Positions 7,971-18,419 of a stretch of 64,000 nt of DNA are shown here, piece by piece. Every line of letters begins with the position of its first letter. The stretch's first letter is position 1. Under the pieces are notes generated by a model. It searched no databases and was not told where the DNA came from. It was given only the letters and a program-made list of their open reading frames with translations. Both the position numbers and the translations under genes were made by a program. Source of the DNA: Mesorhizobium australicum (GTDB lineage Bacteria; Pseudomonadota; Alphaproteobacteria; Rhizobiales; Rhizobiaceae); the NCBI RefSeq assembly GCF_900177325.1, contig NZ_FXBL01000004.1, positions 4,340,001 through 4,404,000 on the forward strand, given 5' to 3'.

Positions 7971-9618
7971 CGATCTCGTCGCGTGGCGCGACCTGGCCGT
8001 CCGCTATCCCTATCAGGAACGCGACGCGGTCGGTCCGGTCACGTTGTCGCTACGGCGCGGCGAGAGGTTGCTTCTGCTCGGCCCATCCGGCGCGGGCAAG
8101 TCGACGCTGCTCGCCACCGTCAACGGCCTCGTGCCGAACGCCATCCCGGCGACGGTGGCCGGCAGCGTCAAACTGGCGGGCCGCGACGCAACCTCGCGCT
8201 CGCCGGCCGAATGGTCGGACACGATCGCCTGGCTGCATCAGGACGCCGAGCAGACGCTCTGCGGCATGAGCGTCGCCGACGAGATCGCCTTCGCGCTGGA
8301 GAACCGCCGCCTGCCGGAAGACGAGATCGGCCGGCGGGTCGAGGACGCGATGCAGCGCACCGGCATTCCCGTCGCCTGGCACGACCGCCGCACGGCCACC
8401 TTGTCGGGCGGCGAACGGCAGCTCGTCGCGCTGGCGGCCACGCTGGCGCAGGATGCGCCGCTGTTCATCGCCGACGAGCCGACCGCCCACCTCGCCCCGG
8501 AGGCCGCCGCGCGACTGCGGACGCTGCTGCTCGAACCGCGCGACGACCGCGGCGTGCTGGTCGTCGACCACCGGCTCGACGGCCTGATCGGCGACATCGA
8601 CCGGGTGGCGGTGCTCGACGCCGCCGGACGGTTGTTCGCTGAGGATGCGCCGCGCAGGCTGTTCCGCACCCATGGCGCGGACCTCGCCGCCCGCGGCATC
8701 TGGCGGCCGGCGGCGTCGGGACTGGATGAAGAACTCTCCAGAGCGGGCATCACGCTCGATGTGCCACCGCTGTCGGTCGACGAGGCCCTGCGCGCCGTCG
8801 ATGCATTGGGCAAGACCCAGCGGATCGCGGCGGCTAGCGCCATTCGATCCTTCGTTGCGGGCCGATGCATCTCCCCTGCCCCGGTAATGGGCAACGAACC
8901 GCTCGTGCGTCTGACAGACGCAGCCTGCGCGCCGCTGTTCGGCCCGGTCGTGTTGCGGGGCATTACGCTGGAGGTGAGAAGCGGCGAGTGCCTCGCCATC
9001 CTTGGCCGCAACGGCGCAGGCAAGTCGACGCTGAGTGCGACGCTGGCCGGTCTGCTGCGGCTGCTCGCTGGGCGCCGCGACGGCCCGCCCGGCGGCATGG
9101 CCTTCCAGAACCCCGAGAGCCAGCTGATGGCCGGCTCGGTGCGCGAAGAGATCGCGGACGCGCTCGGCCGGACGGTCGCGAAGGAGAAGCGGTTCGCGCA
9201 AGCGGATCAGCTGCTCGCGGACTGGGGGCTCGCCGGTCTCGAGCGGCGTCATCCGTTCGAGTTGTCGGCGGGCCAGAAGCGCCGGCTTGCGTTGCTCGCT
9301 CTGGTCGCCGCCGACCGCTGGCCGCTGTTGGTGCTGGACGAACCGACCGCCGGCCTCGACGCGGCAGGCGTCGAGGCCCTGTCGCGCCGGCTGCACTTCC
9401 TCGCGCAGGGCGGGCGGGCTCTGGCCGTCGTCACCCACGACATGGATTTCGCGCTGAAGACCTGCACGCGTGCGGTGCTTGTCGGCGACGGAGGCATTCT
9501 CGGCGACCGGCCGATGATCGAGCTCGCCCGCGATGCCGCCCTGCTCCGGCAGGCCGGACTGGAGGAGCCGGCGACGATGCCGGCCCTGCGTTGGCTGGAG
9601 GAACATGCACCATGCTGA
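7963..9618 (+). CDS. ykoD: ECF transporter ATP-binding protein with two ATPase domains
   Basis: This is the duplicated ATPase of the thiamine/HMP importer, about 551 residues. Domain 1 has Walker A GPSGAGKST, signature LSGGERQ and Walker B LFIADEPT. Domain 2 (from about residue 310) has Walker A GRNGAGKST, signature LSAGQKRR and Walker B LLVLDEPT. It corresponds to EcfA and EcfA' fused in one chain, as in Bacillus YkoD. The ATG at 7963 overlaps the ykoE stop. The gene's own stop overlaps the ykoC start by 7 bp. Confidence 0.93.
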   Translation: MPDDLVAWRDLAVRYPYQERDAVGPVTLSLRRGERLLLLGPSGAGKSTLLATVNGLVPNAIPATVAGSVKLAGRDATSRSPAEWSDTIAWLHQDAEQTLCGMSVADEIAFALENRRLPEDEIGRRVEDAMQRTGIPVAWHDRRTATLSGGERQLVALAATLAQDAPLFIADEPTAHLAPEAAARLRTLLLEPRDDRGVLVVDHRLDGLIGDIDRVAVLDAAGRLFAEDAPRRLFRTHGADLAARGIWRPAASGLDEELSRAGITLDVPPLSVDEALRAVDALGKTQRIAAASAIRSFVAGRCISPAPVMGNEPLVRLTDAACAPLFGPVVLRGITLEVRSGECLAILGRNGAGKSTLSATLAGLLRLLAGRRDGPPGGMAFQNPESQLMAGSVREEIADALGRTVAKEKRFAQADQLLADWGLAGLERRHPFELSAGQKRRLALLALVAADRWPLLVLDEPTAGLDAAGVEALSRRLHFLAQGGRALAVVTHDMDFALKTCTRAVLVGDGGILGDRPMIELARDAALLRQAGLEEPATMPALRWLEEHAPC

Positions 9619-10340
9619 GCCGGCTCCATCCGCTGCCCAAGCTCCTTGTCTGCCTCGCCTGGGTGAGCGCCTCGATCCTGGTCTTCGACGCGCGTTTCCA
9701 GGCGGCCATCGTACTCGTCGCGGCCGCGGCGCTGATCCTGCTCGAACGCAAACCGCCGCTCGTCGTGGCGGCGCTTATGGTCCCGTTCGCCCTATTCGGC
9801 TTCGGCTTCCTCACCACCAGCGTTCTGTTCCGAGAAGAGAGCGACTTCGCGCTGCGCATGGCGGGCGAGTCGCCGTTCGGCTCGGCGGCGTTCTCGGCCG
9901 GGATCGTGCTGTTCCTGCGCGCGGTGGCCTGCGGCATGGTGTCGGCGCTGTTCGCGCTGACCACCGATCCGGGCGGCTTCATCAAGGCGCTGATGGCGAA
10001 CTGGCGGCTGTCGCCGCGCATCGGCTACGCGCTGTTCTCCGCACTGCACCTTGTGCCCGACCTCGCGGCGCAAGCGCAGCAGATCCGCCTCGCGCGCGCC
10101 ATGCGCAGCGGCCGCCCGCCGCGCCGCATCCCCGGCCCGTTCGAAACTGCGTCCCTCGTCGTGCCGCTGCTCGCCTACGCCATCCGCCGCGCCAGCCGCG
10201 CGGCGATCGCGATGGAGGTGCGCGGCCTCGACGGCGGCCCCCGCACGATCACCGCCGCGCCACGGCTTGAGCGAGCGGATGGATGGTTCGTCGTGAGTGC
10301 TGTCGGCCTTCTTGGCGTGCTGGTTGTCACAGCGAGCTAA
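9612..10340 (+). CDS. ykoC: ECF transporter T component
   Basis: This transmembrane coupling subunit links YkoE to the YkoD ATPase. The 242-residue protein has several hydrophobic helices (LLVCLAWVSASILVFDA, AAIVLVAAAALILLE, GIVLFLRAVACGMVSALFAL). In its cytoplasmic part LARAMRSGR is the Ala-Arg-rich coupling motif, with a second possible one at AIAMEVRGLD. It is last in the riboswitch-controlled operon. Only 9 bp separate its stop from the convergent xylA stop, so the two transcripts must terminate close together or overlap. Confidence 0.9.
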   Translation: MLSRLHPLPKLLVCLAWVSASILVFDARFQAAIVLVAAAALILLERKPPLVVAALMVPFALFGFGFLTTSVLFREESDFALRMAGESPFGSAAFSAGIVLFLRAVACGMVSALFALTTDPGGFIKALMANWRLSPRIGYALFSALHLVPDLAAQAQQIRLARAMRSGRPPRRIPGPFETASLVVPLLAYAIRRASRAAIAMEVRGLDGGPRTITAAPRLERADGWFVVSAVGLLGVLVVTAS

Positions 10341-10349
10341 GGCCTAGCC

Positions 10350-11656
<1,307 letters not shown>

Positions 11657-11660
<4 letters not shown>

Positions 11661-13111
11661 GTCGTTGCTCCCTTGATGGCAGGATAAAGACCGCGCCAGC
11701 GCGTCCACGCGTCCTCATAGGACGGAAGGAGGCGGGCGTCGGGTTCGATGGTGGCGGAGGTCGCCGGCGGTGTACAGACGGCGAGCGGATCGGCGGAGGT
11801 GGCAGCGATGAGGCCAAGGCGGGCAGCGCCGAACGCTGCGCCGAAATCGCCATCGGCCGGGATTTCGACCGCGAGACCGAGCGCATCGGCGATGATCCCG
11901 AGCCAGTAGCGCGAACGCGAGCCGCCACCGATCGCGGTCACGCGGGCGAGTTCCGTGCCGGCCGCCCGTAGCGCCTCCAGATTGTCGCGCAGTGCGAAGG
12001 CGACGCCTTCAAGCACCGCCTGCGTCAAGGCCGCCCGCCCGCTCTCATGGCCGAGGCCCGCAAAGGCGCCGCGGATCGCGGCGTCGTTGTGTGGGGTACG
12101 CTCGCCGGAGAGGTAGGGGAGGAACGTGACCTTGCCAGGACCCTTTGGCACATCGCCAAGTTCGGCAGTGAGTTCCTGCGCGTCGCGGCCGGTGATCTCG
12201 CAGAGCCAGTTGAGCGAATCCGTTGCCGACAGGATGACACCCATCTGATGCCAGGTGTCCGGCAGGGCGTGGCAGAAGGTGTGGACCGCGCTTTCGGGGT
12301 TCGGCAGGTAGGAGGCGTTGGCGGCGAACAGCACGCCCGACGTGCCGAGGGAGACGAAGGCGCGGCCTTCCGCGACCGTGCCCATGCCGATCGCCGAGGC
12401 CGCATTGTCCCCTGCCCCGCCGGCGACCACGACATTGCCACCCATGCCCCAGCGCGCCGCGACAGAGCCGCGCAGGATGCCGCCGGGAGCGGTGCCCTCG
12501 ACCAGCGACGGCATGTGCTCCTCGCCCAGATCCGTCGCTGCGAGCAGTTCCGGCGACCAGCGGCGCCCGCCTGTGTCGAGCCAGGACGTGCCGGCCGAAT
12601 CCGACATTTCTGAAATATGCTCACCGGTCAGCCAAAGCCTGAGATAGTCCTTCGGCAGCAGTACCTTGCGCACCTGCGCGAAGATCTTCGGCTCGTTCGC
12701 CTTCACCCACGCGAGCTTCGGCGCGGTGAAGCCCGGGAAGACAATGTTGCCCGAGATCTTTCGGAACCTTGGATCAGCATCGAGCGCGGCCGCTTCCCTG
12801 AAGCTGCGCGTATCGTTCCACAGGATGCAGGGCCGCAGCACCTCATCACCGGCGCCGAGCAGCGTCGCGCCATGCATCTGGCCGGAGAGACCGATGCCTT
12901 TGACCGCCGCGATCTCCCTGGAATGGCTGGCCTTCAGCGCGTGAAGGGCTTCCTCGGTTGCCCGCACCCAGTCGGCCGGCTCCTGCTCGGACCACCCAGG
13001 ATGCGGCCGCGAGACGTCGAGATGTCCGTTAGCCGAGGCGACAACGCGCTGGTCCCCGTCGATCAGCAGCGCCTTGACGCCGGACGTTCCGAGATCGAGA
13101 CCGAGATACAT
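11657..13111 (-). CDS. xylB: Xylulokinase
   Basis: This FGGY-family kinase phosphorylates D-xylulose to xylulose 5-phosphate. The start [19 protein letters not shown] gives 484 residues, typical for XylB, and provides the phosphate-binding loop. [12 protein letters not shown] is the sugar-binding motif, and [15 protein letters not shown] contains the region of the catalytic Asp. A longer open frame upstream has no family similarity and is rejected. It is the first gene of the xylB-xylA unit, with a short palindrome about 135 bp upstream. Confidence 0.95.
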
Positions 13112-13245
13112 GTTCCGCTTCCTCCCGGCCGGTCGCGCGTGCTCGTGCACGTCTCTTGGGTTCCGGCCAGACGCGATCGCGTCGACTCTCCCATACCAGA
13201 AGCGGCGCGAATTTGAACCGATTTTTTTCGCATCCCGGATTAATT

Positions 13246-13258
13246 CTGGTCGGACCAG
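13246..13258. promoter_or_regulatory. Short perfect palindrome between xylB and the lipoprotein gene
   Basis: CTGGTC-G-GACCAG is a perfect 13-bp palindrome in the 214-bp divergent intergenic region. It sits about 135 bp before xylB and 70 bp before the lipoprotein gene. It could be an operator for either direction; nothing else links it to a regulator. Confidence 0.25.
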
Positions 13259-13325
13259 CATTCGACGCTGTTTACGGGCCGCAATCCTTCAACCTAGACT
13301 AGCTGCCAGGTTGGGGGACTCCAAT

Positions 13326-13664
13326 GTGAGAAGAATTACGACATTGCTCGCGCTGAGCTTGGCCGTCGGTGCCTGCACCACGAGCGAAGATGGCTACGCG
13401 CGCCTTCAGAGGGCCGTCAAAAACCCCGATATCGGACGCGAGGCGCATTCAGAATGCACTGAGATCGTCGGGATGAAATCCCAAAAGGTGCGTAAACAGC
13501 TTGCCGAAGCCATTGGGGTATCGCGGGCGATGGCGCCGAGCATCTACTGCAAGCGCGTTTTTGACGGCGTGACGTCTGGTCGTCTGACACGTGCCGACTG
13601 GGATTCCTTGGACAGCGGCAGGCCTACCGAGAACCTGATCAGGGTTGTCAGGGGCCGAGGCTGA
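13326..13664 (+). CDS. Small lipoprotein, paralogue 1
   Basis: This is a 112-residue protein of unknown function with a GTG start and a purine-rich GGGGGA ribosome-binding region. The N-terminus RRITTLLALSLAVGACTTSE is a lipoprotein signal ending in lipobox VGAC, so the mature protein would be an acylated envelope protein of about 95 residues. Two further Cys, in SECTEIVG and SIYCKRVF, and the endings SGRLTRADWDSL and NLIRVVRGRG are shared with the next gene, showing tandem duplication. The two Cys could form a periplasmic disulfide. A possible promoter is TTTACG-N18-TAGACT at 13271-13300. Confidence 0.75.
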   Translation: MRRITTLLALSLAVGACTTSEDGYARLQRAVKNPDIGREAHSECTEIVGMKSQKVRKQLAEAIGVSRAMAPSIYCKRVFDGVTSGRLTRADWDSLDSGRPTENLIRVVRGRG

Positions 13665-13770
13665 TCACAGCCTCCGTCAGCTTCTGCGCTTCGCCGCATC
13701 AGCCATGTCCCCTTGCACTCCGCGGTTGGGTGTGTAGCCTGATATTCAACAACTGCGCGGTGGGGGAAGT

Positions 13771-14112
13771 ATGATGCATCGTACTGCGACTATGGCACTT
13801 GTCGTTCTGACGTTAGGCGGGTGCAGTACCAGCGGAAATCTTAGTTACAGCGATGGTCAGGCGGCGATGCGCCAGAATGACAAGATTCGCACAGATGCCA
13901 TCACGATCTGTATTCGTGAATGGCAGAAAGAGTCTAGGGCGGAGCAGGAACAGATGGCGGCCTTCGCAGGCACCTCGGTGGCCGCCATGCCCCGGACGGT
14001 CTGCACTCGCGTGCTCAATGCTTGGAAAAGCGGACGACTGACAGAACAGGATATGAATTCAGCATTGCGAGGAAATCCGACTCCTAAGACGATCAGGGTC
14101 ATACGGGGGTAA
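13771..14112 (+). CDS. Small lipoprotein, paralogue 2
   Basis: This 113-residue paralogue of the preceding gene has N-terminus MMHRTATMALVVLTLGGCST, a lipoprotein signal with lipobox LGGC. It shares with its neighbour the spaced Cys pair (TICIREW and TVCTRVLN), the block SGRLTEQDMNSAL and the C-terminal KTIRVIRG. Function is unknown. A possible promoter TTGCAC-N16-TAGCCT lies at 13713-13740, so it may be transcribed separately from the first copy. Its last 14 bases overlap the 3' end of the convergent TPR gene. Confidence 0.72.
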   Translation: MMHRTATMALVVLTLGGCSTSGNLSYSDGQAAMRQNDKIRTDAITICIREWQKESRAEQEQMAAFAGTSVAAMPRTVCTRVLNAWKSGRLTEQDMNSALRGNPTPKTIRVIRG

Positions 14113-15418
14113 GGTCGCGAGCTCGGCTTTGGAATAATTTCGACAGTGGACTGTGAGGCCGCGCGACCATGCGTTCTTCCGTGAGTCTCTGTGCCCTCGC
14201 GGCATCTCCCGAGCGGATGGCGGCCTCGATCAGCGTCAGGTCGATCACGTCGCGCTGGGCGTGGCTGCCGCCGAAGCGATGGGCGATTGCGCGAATCGGA
14301 CCGAGCAGTTCGACCGCAGTGCGGTAGTCGCCATTCTCGAAGGCGAGGATGCCTCGCGTCGCCGGCAGGCCGATGGCGCGGGTGAAGCCGGCATTGTCGC
14401 CGCCCCCCTCGACGGCCGCTTCCTGCGTCGCCAGCAAGGTCCGCGCCGCATCCGTCCGGCCGGCGGCGGCGAAGGCCATCATCGCATGCATATCGTTGAA
14501 AGCGTAGTTGCCGTCGCCGGCGAGCGGCGTCCAGTTGTCCGCCAGCACCTGCCAACGCTCGCCAGCCTCCACGCCGCCGAGATGCAGCCGCCACAGGAGC
14601 GCGGCCGCGTCGACCATGTTGAGCGCCAGCGTCGAGTGGTCGCCATAGATAGGCCCGTCATAGAGCGAGAATATCTCATCGTGCTCGCCGAGATCGTAAT
14701 GGAACAGCGCGAGGTGCCACCAGTTGTGCACCTTCATGAAGCTGTCGTCCGCCCCGTTGGCGAAGGCCGTCTTCATCCAGCCGATGCCGTCGGCCTGGCG
14801 GCACTGCATTTCCATGACATGGGCCACCGCGTGCTGGCCCCATCCGTCGTGCGGCTCAAGCTCGACCGCTTTTCGGCCCGCAGCCTCTGCGGCGGTGTAG
14901 TCGCCCGTCTCTTCGAGACCGAAGGCATGGGCAGCAAGCAAGGCGTGATAGCCCGGCATCGCATGATCCCAGTGCGGCAGCGCGCCAGCGATCCGGTCGC
15001 GCAGCATCGGCGCGTTGCCGGTGAAGAAGTCGATCTGGTGCCCGGCCTGGAGCGCCAGCGCGTCACGCGGGAAGTCGCGCGCGACCGCCGCAAGGGTCTC
15101 GCCCGCGCCGTTCCATTCGCCGCCGACGAGGCGGCCGAGCGCGGCGACATGGCCGGCCTCGCGCGCGGTCATCGGCAGGTTCTTGACTGTCGCGTGGATT
15201 TGCCGCGCGACGTCCATCGCCGCCTTGTCGGTCGACAGGCCGTAGAGCCATGCCTTCAGCATCTGGGCCATGACGAAGCCGGGCGATTCCGCGATCGCCG
15301 CATTGGCGGAGGCCACCGGATCGCCGGTGAAGGTCTGCAATTGGCGCAGGCCCCGCTCGTAATGTTCGAGCGACGCCGCGTTCGCGCCGGTGACGATGTT
15401 GCCCAGTCTGTCGCGCAT
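14099..15418 (-). CDS. TPR-repeat protein (TTC38-like)
   Basis: The 439-residue protein is made of helical repeats, visible as periodic A-x2-G/A-x3 helices such as GDYTAAEAAGRKAVELEPHDG. It resembles the tetratricopeptide repeat protein 38 family found in bacteria and eukaryotes, whose function is not established. His-rich conserved segments WGQHAVAHVMEMQ and HNWWHLALFHYDLGEH are typical of that family. The start is supported by a GAAGAGA site before MRDRLGNIVTGANAASLEHY. No signal peptide is seen, so it is probably cytoplasmic. Confidence 0.75.
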   Translation of the reverse strand: MRDRLGNIVTGANAASLEHYERGLRQLQTFTGDPVASANAAIAESPGFVMAQMLKAWLYGLSTDKAAMDVARQIHATVKNLPMTAREAGHVAALGRLVGGEWNGAGETLAAVARDFPRDALALQAGHQIDFFTGNAPMLRDRIAGALPHWDHAMPGYHALLAAHAFGLEETGDYTAAEAAGRKAVELEPHDGWGQHAVAHVMEMQCRQADGIGWMKTAFANGADDSFMKVHNWWHLALFHYDLGEHDEIFSLYDGPIYGDHSTLALNMVDAAALLWRLHLGGVEAGERWQVLADNWTPLAGDGNYAFNDMHAMMAFAAAGRTDAARTLLATQEAAVEGGGDNAGFTRAIGLPATRGILAFENGDYRTAVELLGPIRAIAHRFGGSHAQRDVIDLTLIEAAIRSGDAARAQRLTEERMVARPHSPLSKLFQSRARDLTPV

Positions 15419-15509
15419 AGTCTCTTCGCCGATTGCCCGCGACAACCATAGACCCACCATCCGCGCCGGTCGAGAACGGGATCGACGCGGCGAAAGTGTC
15501 GCGGGGAAT

Positions 15510-16133
15510 CTATTGCCCCTGCCGTATCGCCACCGTCGCGACACCGGCGCCGACGAGCAGCGAGCCGCCGGTGCGGTTGAAGATGCGGATGGCGCGTTCG
15601 CTGGCGAAGACGCTGCGGGCGCGCGCGGCGATCAGCGCGTAGCCGAAGGCGTTGCAGAAAGCGAGCACGAGGAACGTCGCCTCGAAGATCGCCATCTGGG
15701 GCCAGAAGTCGGCGTGGCGGTCGAGGAACTGCGGCAGGAAGGCGACGAAGAAGGTGATGCTCTTGGGGTTGAGCGCCGTGACCAGCCAGGCATGCGCCAG
15801 CATCTTCGCAGCGCTCGCGACATCGCGCCGCGGCTCCGCCCCGAGCGTGCCGCCAGCCCGGAAGAGCTTTACCCCCAGCCAGATGAGGTAGGCCGCGCCG
15901 ATCCACTTCAGCACGGTGAACAGTGTCGCCGAGGCCATCAGCAGCGCGCCGATGCCGAGCATCGACAGCGTCATGGCGGTGAAGTCGCCGAGCGCAACGC
16001 CGACCGCCATCGGCAGCGCAGTGCGCCAGCCCTGGCCGAGCGCATAGGAGACCACGAGCAGGATCGTCGGGCCGGGAATGACCAGCAGCACCGCCGAGGC
16101 GGCGGCGAAGGCGAGCCAGGTTTCGAAAGTCAT
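15510..16133 (-). CDS. LysE/RhtB-family amino-acid exporter
   Basis: This is a predicted inner-membrane exporter of amino acids or homoserine lactone-type metabolites. Its 207 residues form about six hydrophobic helices. The family motif PGPTILLVVSYALGQGWRTA lies near residues 20-40 and ALNPKSITFFVAFLPQFL near residue 120. GAGGAGC precedes the ATG. It is a single gene in the same direction as the flanking TPR and MBL genes. The exact substrate cannot be read from the sequence. Confidence 0.88.
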   Translation of the reverse strand: MTFETWLAFAAASAVLLVIPGPTILLVVSYALGQGWRTALPMAVGVALGDFTAMTLSMLGIGALLMASATLFTVLKWIGAAYLIWLGVKLFRAGGTLGAEPRRDVASAAKMLAHAWLVTALNPKSITFFVAFLPQFLDRHADFWPQMAIFEATFLVLAFCNAFGYALIAARARSVFASERAIRIFNRTGGSLLVGAGVATVAIRQGQ

Positions 16134-16205
16134 GGGAATGCTCCTCGCGTTGAAAGCAAGGATAAATCCCTCGGCCGGGAAGGATGTAAAGCGGAATTGT
16201 TTGGC

Positions 16206-16931
16206 TCAGACGCCGCTGCCGTTTTCCAGATAATTCCGCGCGATCTCGCGCATCCGCGCACCATCGAACGGTTCGCCGTGGCCGCCAAAGACCACCTTCG
16301 CATCGACCTCCTCGATCAGACGGCGCATCGTGGCGCGGTAGGCAACCTTGTCGCTGCAGGGCATGTCGTCGAGAAGCAGGTCGTCATAGATCGCGTCGCC
16401 CGCGAACAGCACGCCGTTGGCCTCGTCGAACAGCGCGATGCAGGGCGAATGGCCGGGCAGTTCAAGCACGGCAAACGAGCGGTCGCCGAGGTCGACCCGG
16501 TCGCCTTCCTGCAGCGGAAGCGTCAAGGGGGCCGGCTGGAGGCGATAGTCGGTGATCTTCCATCCTGGCATGGGCAACCGCGTCACGGGCGCCTCGCGCT
16601 CGCGATACTCCTCGGCATATGTCGCCTCGTCGGGCATCGTCTCGTAGAGCTCTGTTTCGGCGGCAAGGCCGGCGCGATCAGCAAACTCGTGCAGAGCGCC
16701 GACGTGGTCGACATGGACATGTGTGGCAAGCGCGAGGACCGGCTTGCCCTGGGTCAGCGGCAGCACGGGCTTAAGCGGCAGGATGCCCATGCCTGCGTCG
16801 ACCAGGAGGTCACGGTCGCGGCCGCGCACGAAATAGAGGTTGGCGCTGTAATAGGGATCGACATAAGGCTCGGTGAGGCGGGTAACGCCGTGGCCCGCAT
16901 CCGACAGGTGGTACCATTCGTCCGGCGTCAC
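16206..16931 (-). CDS. MBL-fold metallo-hydrolase
   Basis: This metallo-beta-lactamase-fold hydrolase has 241 residues. The metal-binding motif HVHVDHVGALHEF lies at about residues 73-85, followed by PGHSPCIALF, FAGDAIYDD and the C-terminal His of FGGHGEPF. A GTG start overlaps the stop of the sulfite-oxidase-like gene by 4 bp, so the two are co-translated. The substrate is unknown; glyoxalase II-like or sulfur-compound hydrolysis would fit the fold, and the coupled molybdoenzyme hints at oxidative sulfur chemistry. Confidence 0.85.
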   Translation of the reverse strand: MTPDEWYHLSDAGHGVTRLTEPYVDPYYSANLYFVRGRDRDLLVDAGMGILPLKPVLPLTQGKPVLALATHVHVDHVGALHEFADRAGLAAETELYETMPDEATYAEEYREREAPVTRLPMPGWKITDYRLQPAPLTLPLQEGDRVDLGDRSFAVLELPGHSPCIALFDEANGVLFAGDAIYDDLLLDDMPCSDKVAYRATMRRLIEEVDAKVVFGGHGEPFDGARMREIARNYLENGSGV

Positions 16932-17578
16932 GAATAGCGCTCCTCGTTCCAGGGGTCGCCGCGGTCATGATAGCCATTTCGCTCCCAAAAGCCGGGCTTG
17001 TTGCGGTCGAGGAAATGGACGCGGTTGATCCACTTCGCACTCTTCCAGAAATAGAGATGCGGCACGACCAGTCGCACCGGACCGCCATGGTCGCGCGTCA
17101 GCGGTTTGCCTTCCCAGCTGTGCGCAACGATCGCGTCTTCCGCTGCGAAGTCCTCGATCGTCAGGTTGGTCGTGTAGCCGTCGCTGGAATACAGCTCGAC
17201 GAAGCGCGCCTCCGGGCGCGGCATGACGACGTCCAGGAGATCGCGCGTCGATACGCCGTCCCAGCGGTTGTCGTAGCGCGACCAGGTGGTCACGCAGTGG
17301 ATGTCGGTAACGAAGCTCGTCTGCGGCTGGGCCTTGAACTGCGAAAAATTCCAACTGACCGGGTGTTCAACCGCGCCGATGACGTCGAGCCGAAACGATT
17401 GCTCCGACACTTGCGGCGTCATGCCGAGGTCGAGGATCGGCCAGTCGCGCACGAGATGCTGGCCTGGCGGCAGGCGCTCATGCTCGCCGCGGACGACCTT
17501 TCCCGTCAGGAACTTCCCTTCGGCCGCCCATTTGCGCTTGGTTCGGGTGAGCTTGGTCTCGTCGGTCGGTTCAGTCAT
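16928..17578 (-). CDS. Sulfite-oxidase-like molybdopterin oxidoreductase
   Basis: This is a single-domain molybdopterin-binding protein of the sulfite oxidase/YedY superfamily, 216 residues. The segment TSFVTDIHCVTTWSRYDNRW contains the conserved Cys that ligates molybdenum. VELYSSDGYTTNL and GGPVRLVVPHLYFWKSAKWI are later cofactor-domain motifs. There is no Tat signal, unlike YedY (MsrP), so it is probably cytoplasmic. It overlaps the downstream MBL gene by 4 bp. The open frame continues far upstream, but the MTEPTDETKLTRTKRKW start with a GGAG-type site matches family N-termini. Confidence 0.85.
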   Translation of the reverse strand: MTEPTDETKLTRTKRKWAAEGKFLTGKVVRGEHERLPPGQHLVRDWPILDLGMTPQVSEQSFRLDVIGAVEHPVSWNFSQFKAQPQTSFVTDIHCVTTWSRYDNRWDGVSTRDLLDVVMPRPEARFVELYSSDGYTTNLTIEDFAAEDAIVAHSWEGKPLTRDHGGPVRLVVPHLYFWKSAKWINRVHFLDRNKPGFWERNGYHDRGDPWNEERYS

Positions 17579-17672
17579 CGTGGCATCTCCTTCACCCAAG
17601 GTAGTCCCACGGATATCCGACGCAAGACCTATCGCGGCAGGGTGATCTCGCGCAGCACGATGAACCGTTCGC

Positions 17673-18419
17673 TCATCCGGCGCGTCTGCGCACCACCGGC
17701 CGGACATCGGCCGCGACATAGCCCAGTCGGCGAAGGCAGGCCATGGCGAGCGCCGAATTGCTGTCGAAGATCGCCAGCCCTGCGCCATCGACCTCCCGCG
17801 ACATGACGGAGAGCTCGGTGCAGGCGAGGATCGCGGCCTCGATACCGGCCTGGCGACACGCGGCGAGCGCATTTCCGAGCGCAACGCCCGCGCTGGCGAG
17901 GTCGCCTGCCTTGACGTCGGCAATCGCGCGATTGACGTCCTGCTGGAAATCGGCGGCGGAGGGCACGCAAACCTCATATCCGGCGGCGAGCAGCCTGTCC
18001 TGATAGAAGCCGGACGATAGCGTGCCGGGGGTTGCAAGCACCGCGACGCGCCGCCCGGTGAAGCTGTGTCCCATCTCCTCGACGACACTGTCGACGATGT
18101 GAACCAGATCGGCCGAGGTTTCCGCGGCGAGGCGTTCGAACCAGTGATGCGCCGTGTTGCACGGCATGGCGATGCTTTCCACGCCCAGCGAATCCAGCAT
18201 GCGGACCGCGACGAGCAGCTGCTTCAGCACCGCGTCCGACCCGCTGAGGATCGCTTCGGTGCGATCGGGAAGCTGCGGGATGCTGAGCAACACCAGTGGC
18301 AGGTGGTCGGTGTCGACCCGGGCCGGCGTGAGTTCGGTGAGCTTGCGGTAGAAGTCGGCCGAGGCAAGCGGGCCGAGCCCGCCGATGATGCCCAGCCGAA
18401 ACTCGAGCCGCTCCGTCAC
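17673..18419 (-). CDS. Asp/Glu racemase-family protein
   Basis: This cofactor-independent racemase has 248 residues. The catalytic Cys pair is in MPCNTAHHW (about residue 85) and LACTELSVM (about 197), and the N-terminal GIIGGLGPLASADFYRKL is typical. The GTG start overlaps the symporter stop by 4 bp (GTGA). Family members racemise aspartate, glutamate or hydantoins. Its cotranscription with an amino-acid-type binding protein and a DAACS symporter suggests that an imported acidic amino acid is the substrate, which is inference. Confidence 0.86.
   Translation of the reverse strand: MTERLEFRLGIIGGLGPLASADFYRKLTELTPARVDTDHLPLVLLSIPQLPDRTEAILSGSDAVLKQLLVAVRMLDSLGVESIAMPCNTAHHWFERLAAETSADLVHIVDSVVEEMGHSFTGRRVAVLATPGTLSSGFYQDRLLAAGYEVCVPSAADFQQDVNRAIADVKAGDLASAGVALGNALAACRQAGIEAAILACTELSVMSREVDGAGLAIFDSNSALAMACLRRLGYVAADVRPVVRRRAG

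Noticed and set aside
17629..17676. A 15-codon frame (MSERFIVLREITLPR) overlapping the racemase stop by ATGA.
   Set aside because: The overlap looks like a coupled gene start, but the frame ends after 15 codons and no continuation in other frames is evident. It is probably chance.
17579..18088. An upstream extension of the sulfite-oxidase-like reading frame by about 170 residues.
   Set aside because: The extension is antisense-free but overlaps the racemase gene in another frame and shows no domain. The MTEPTDETK start matches family N-termini.
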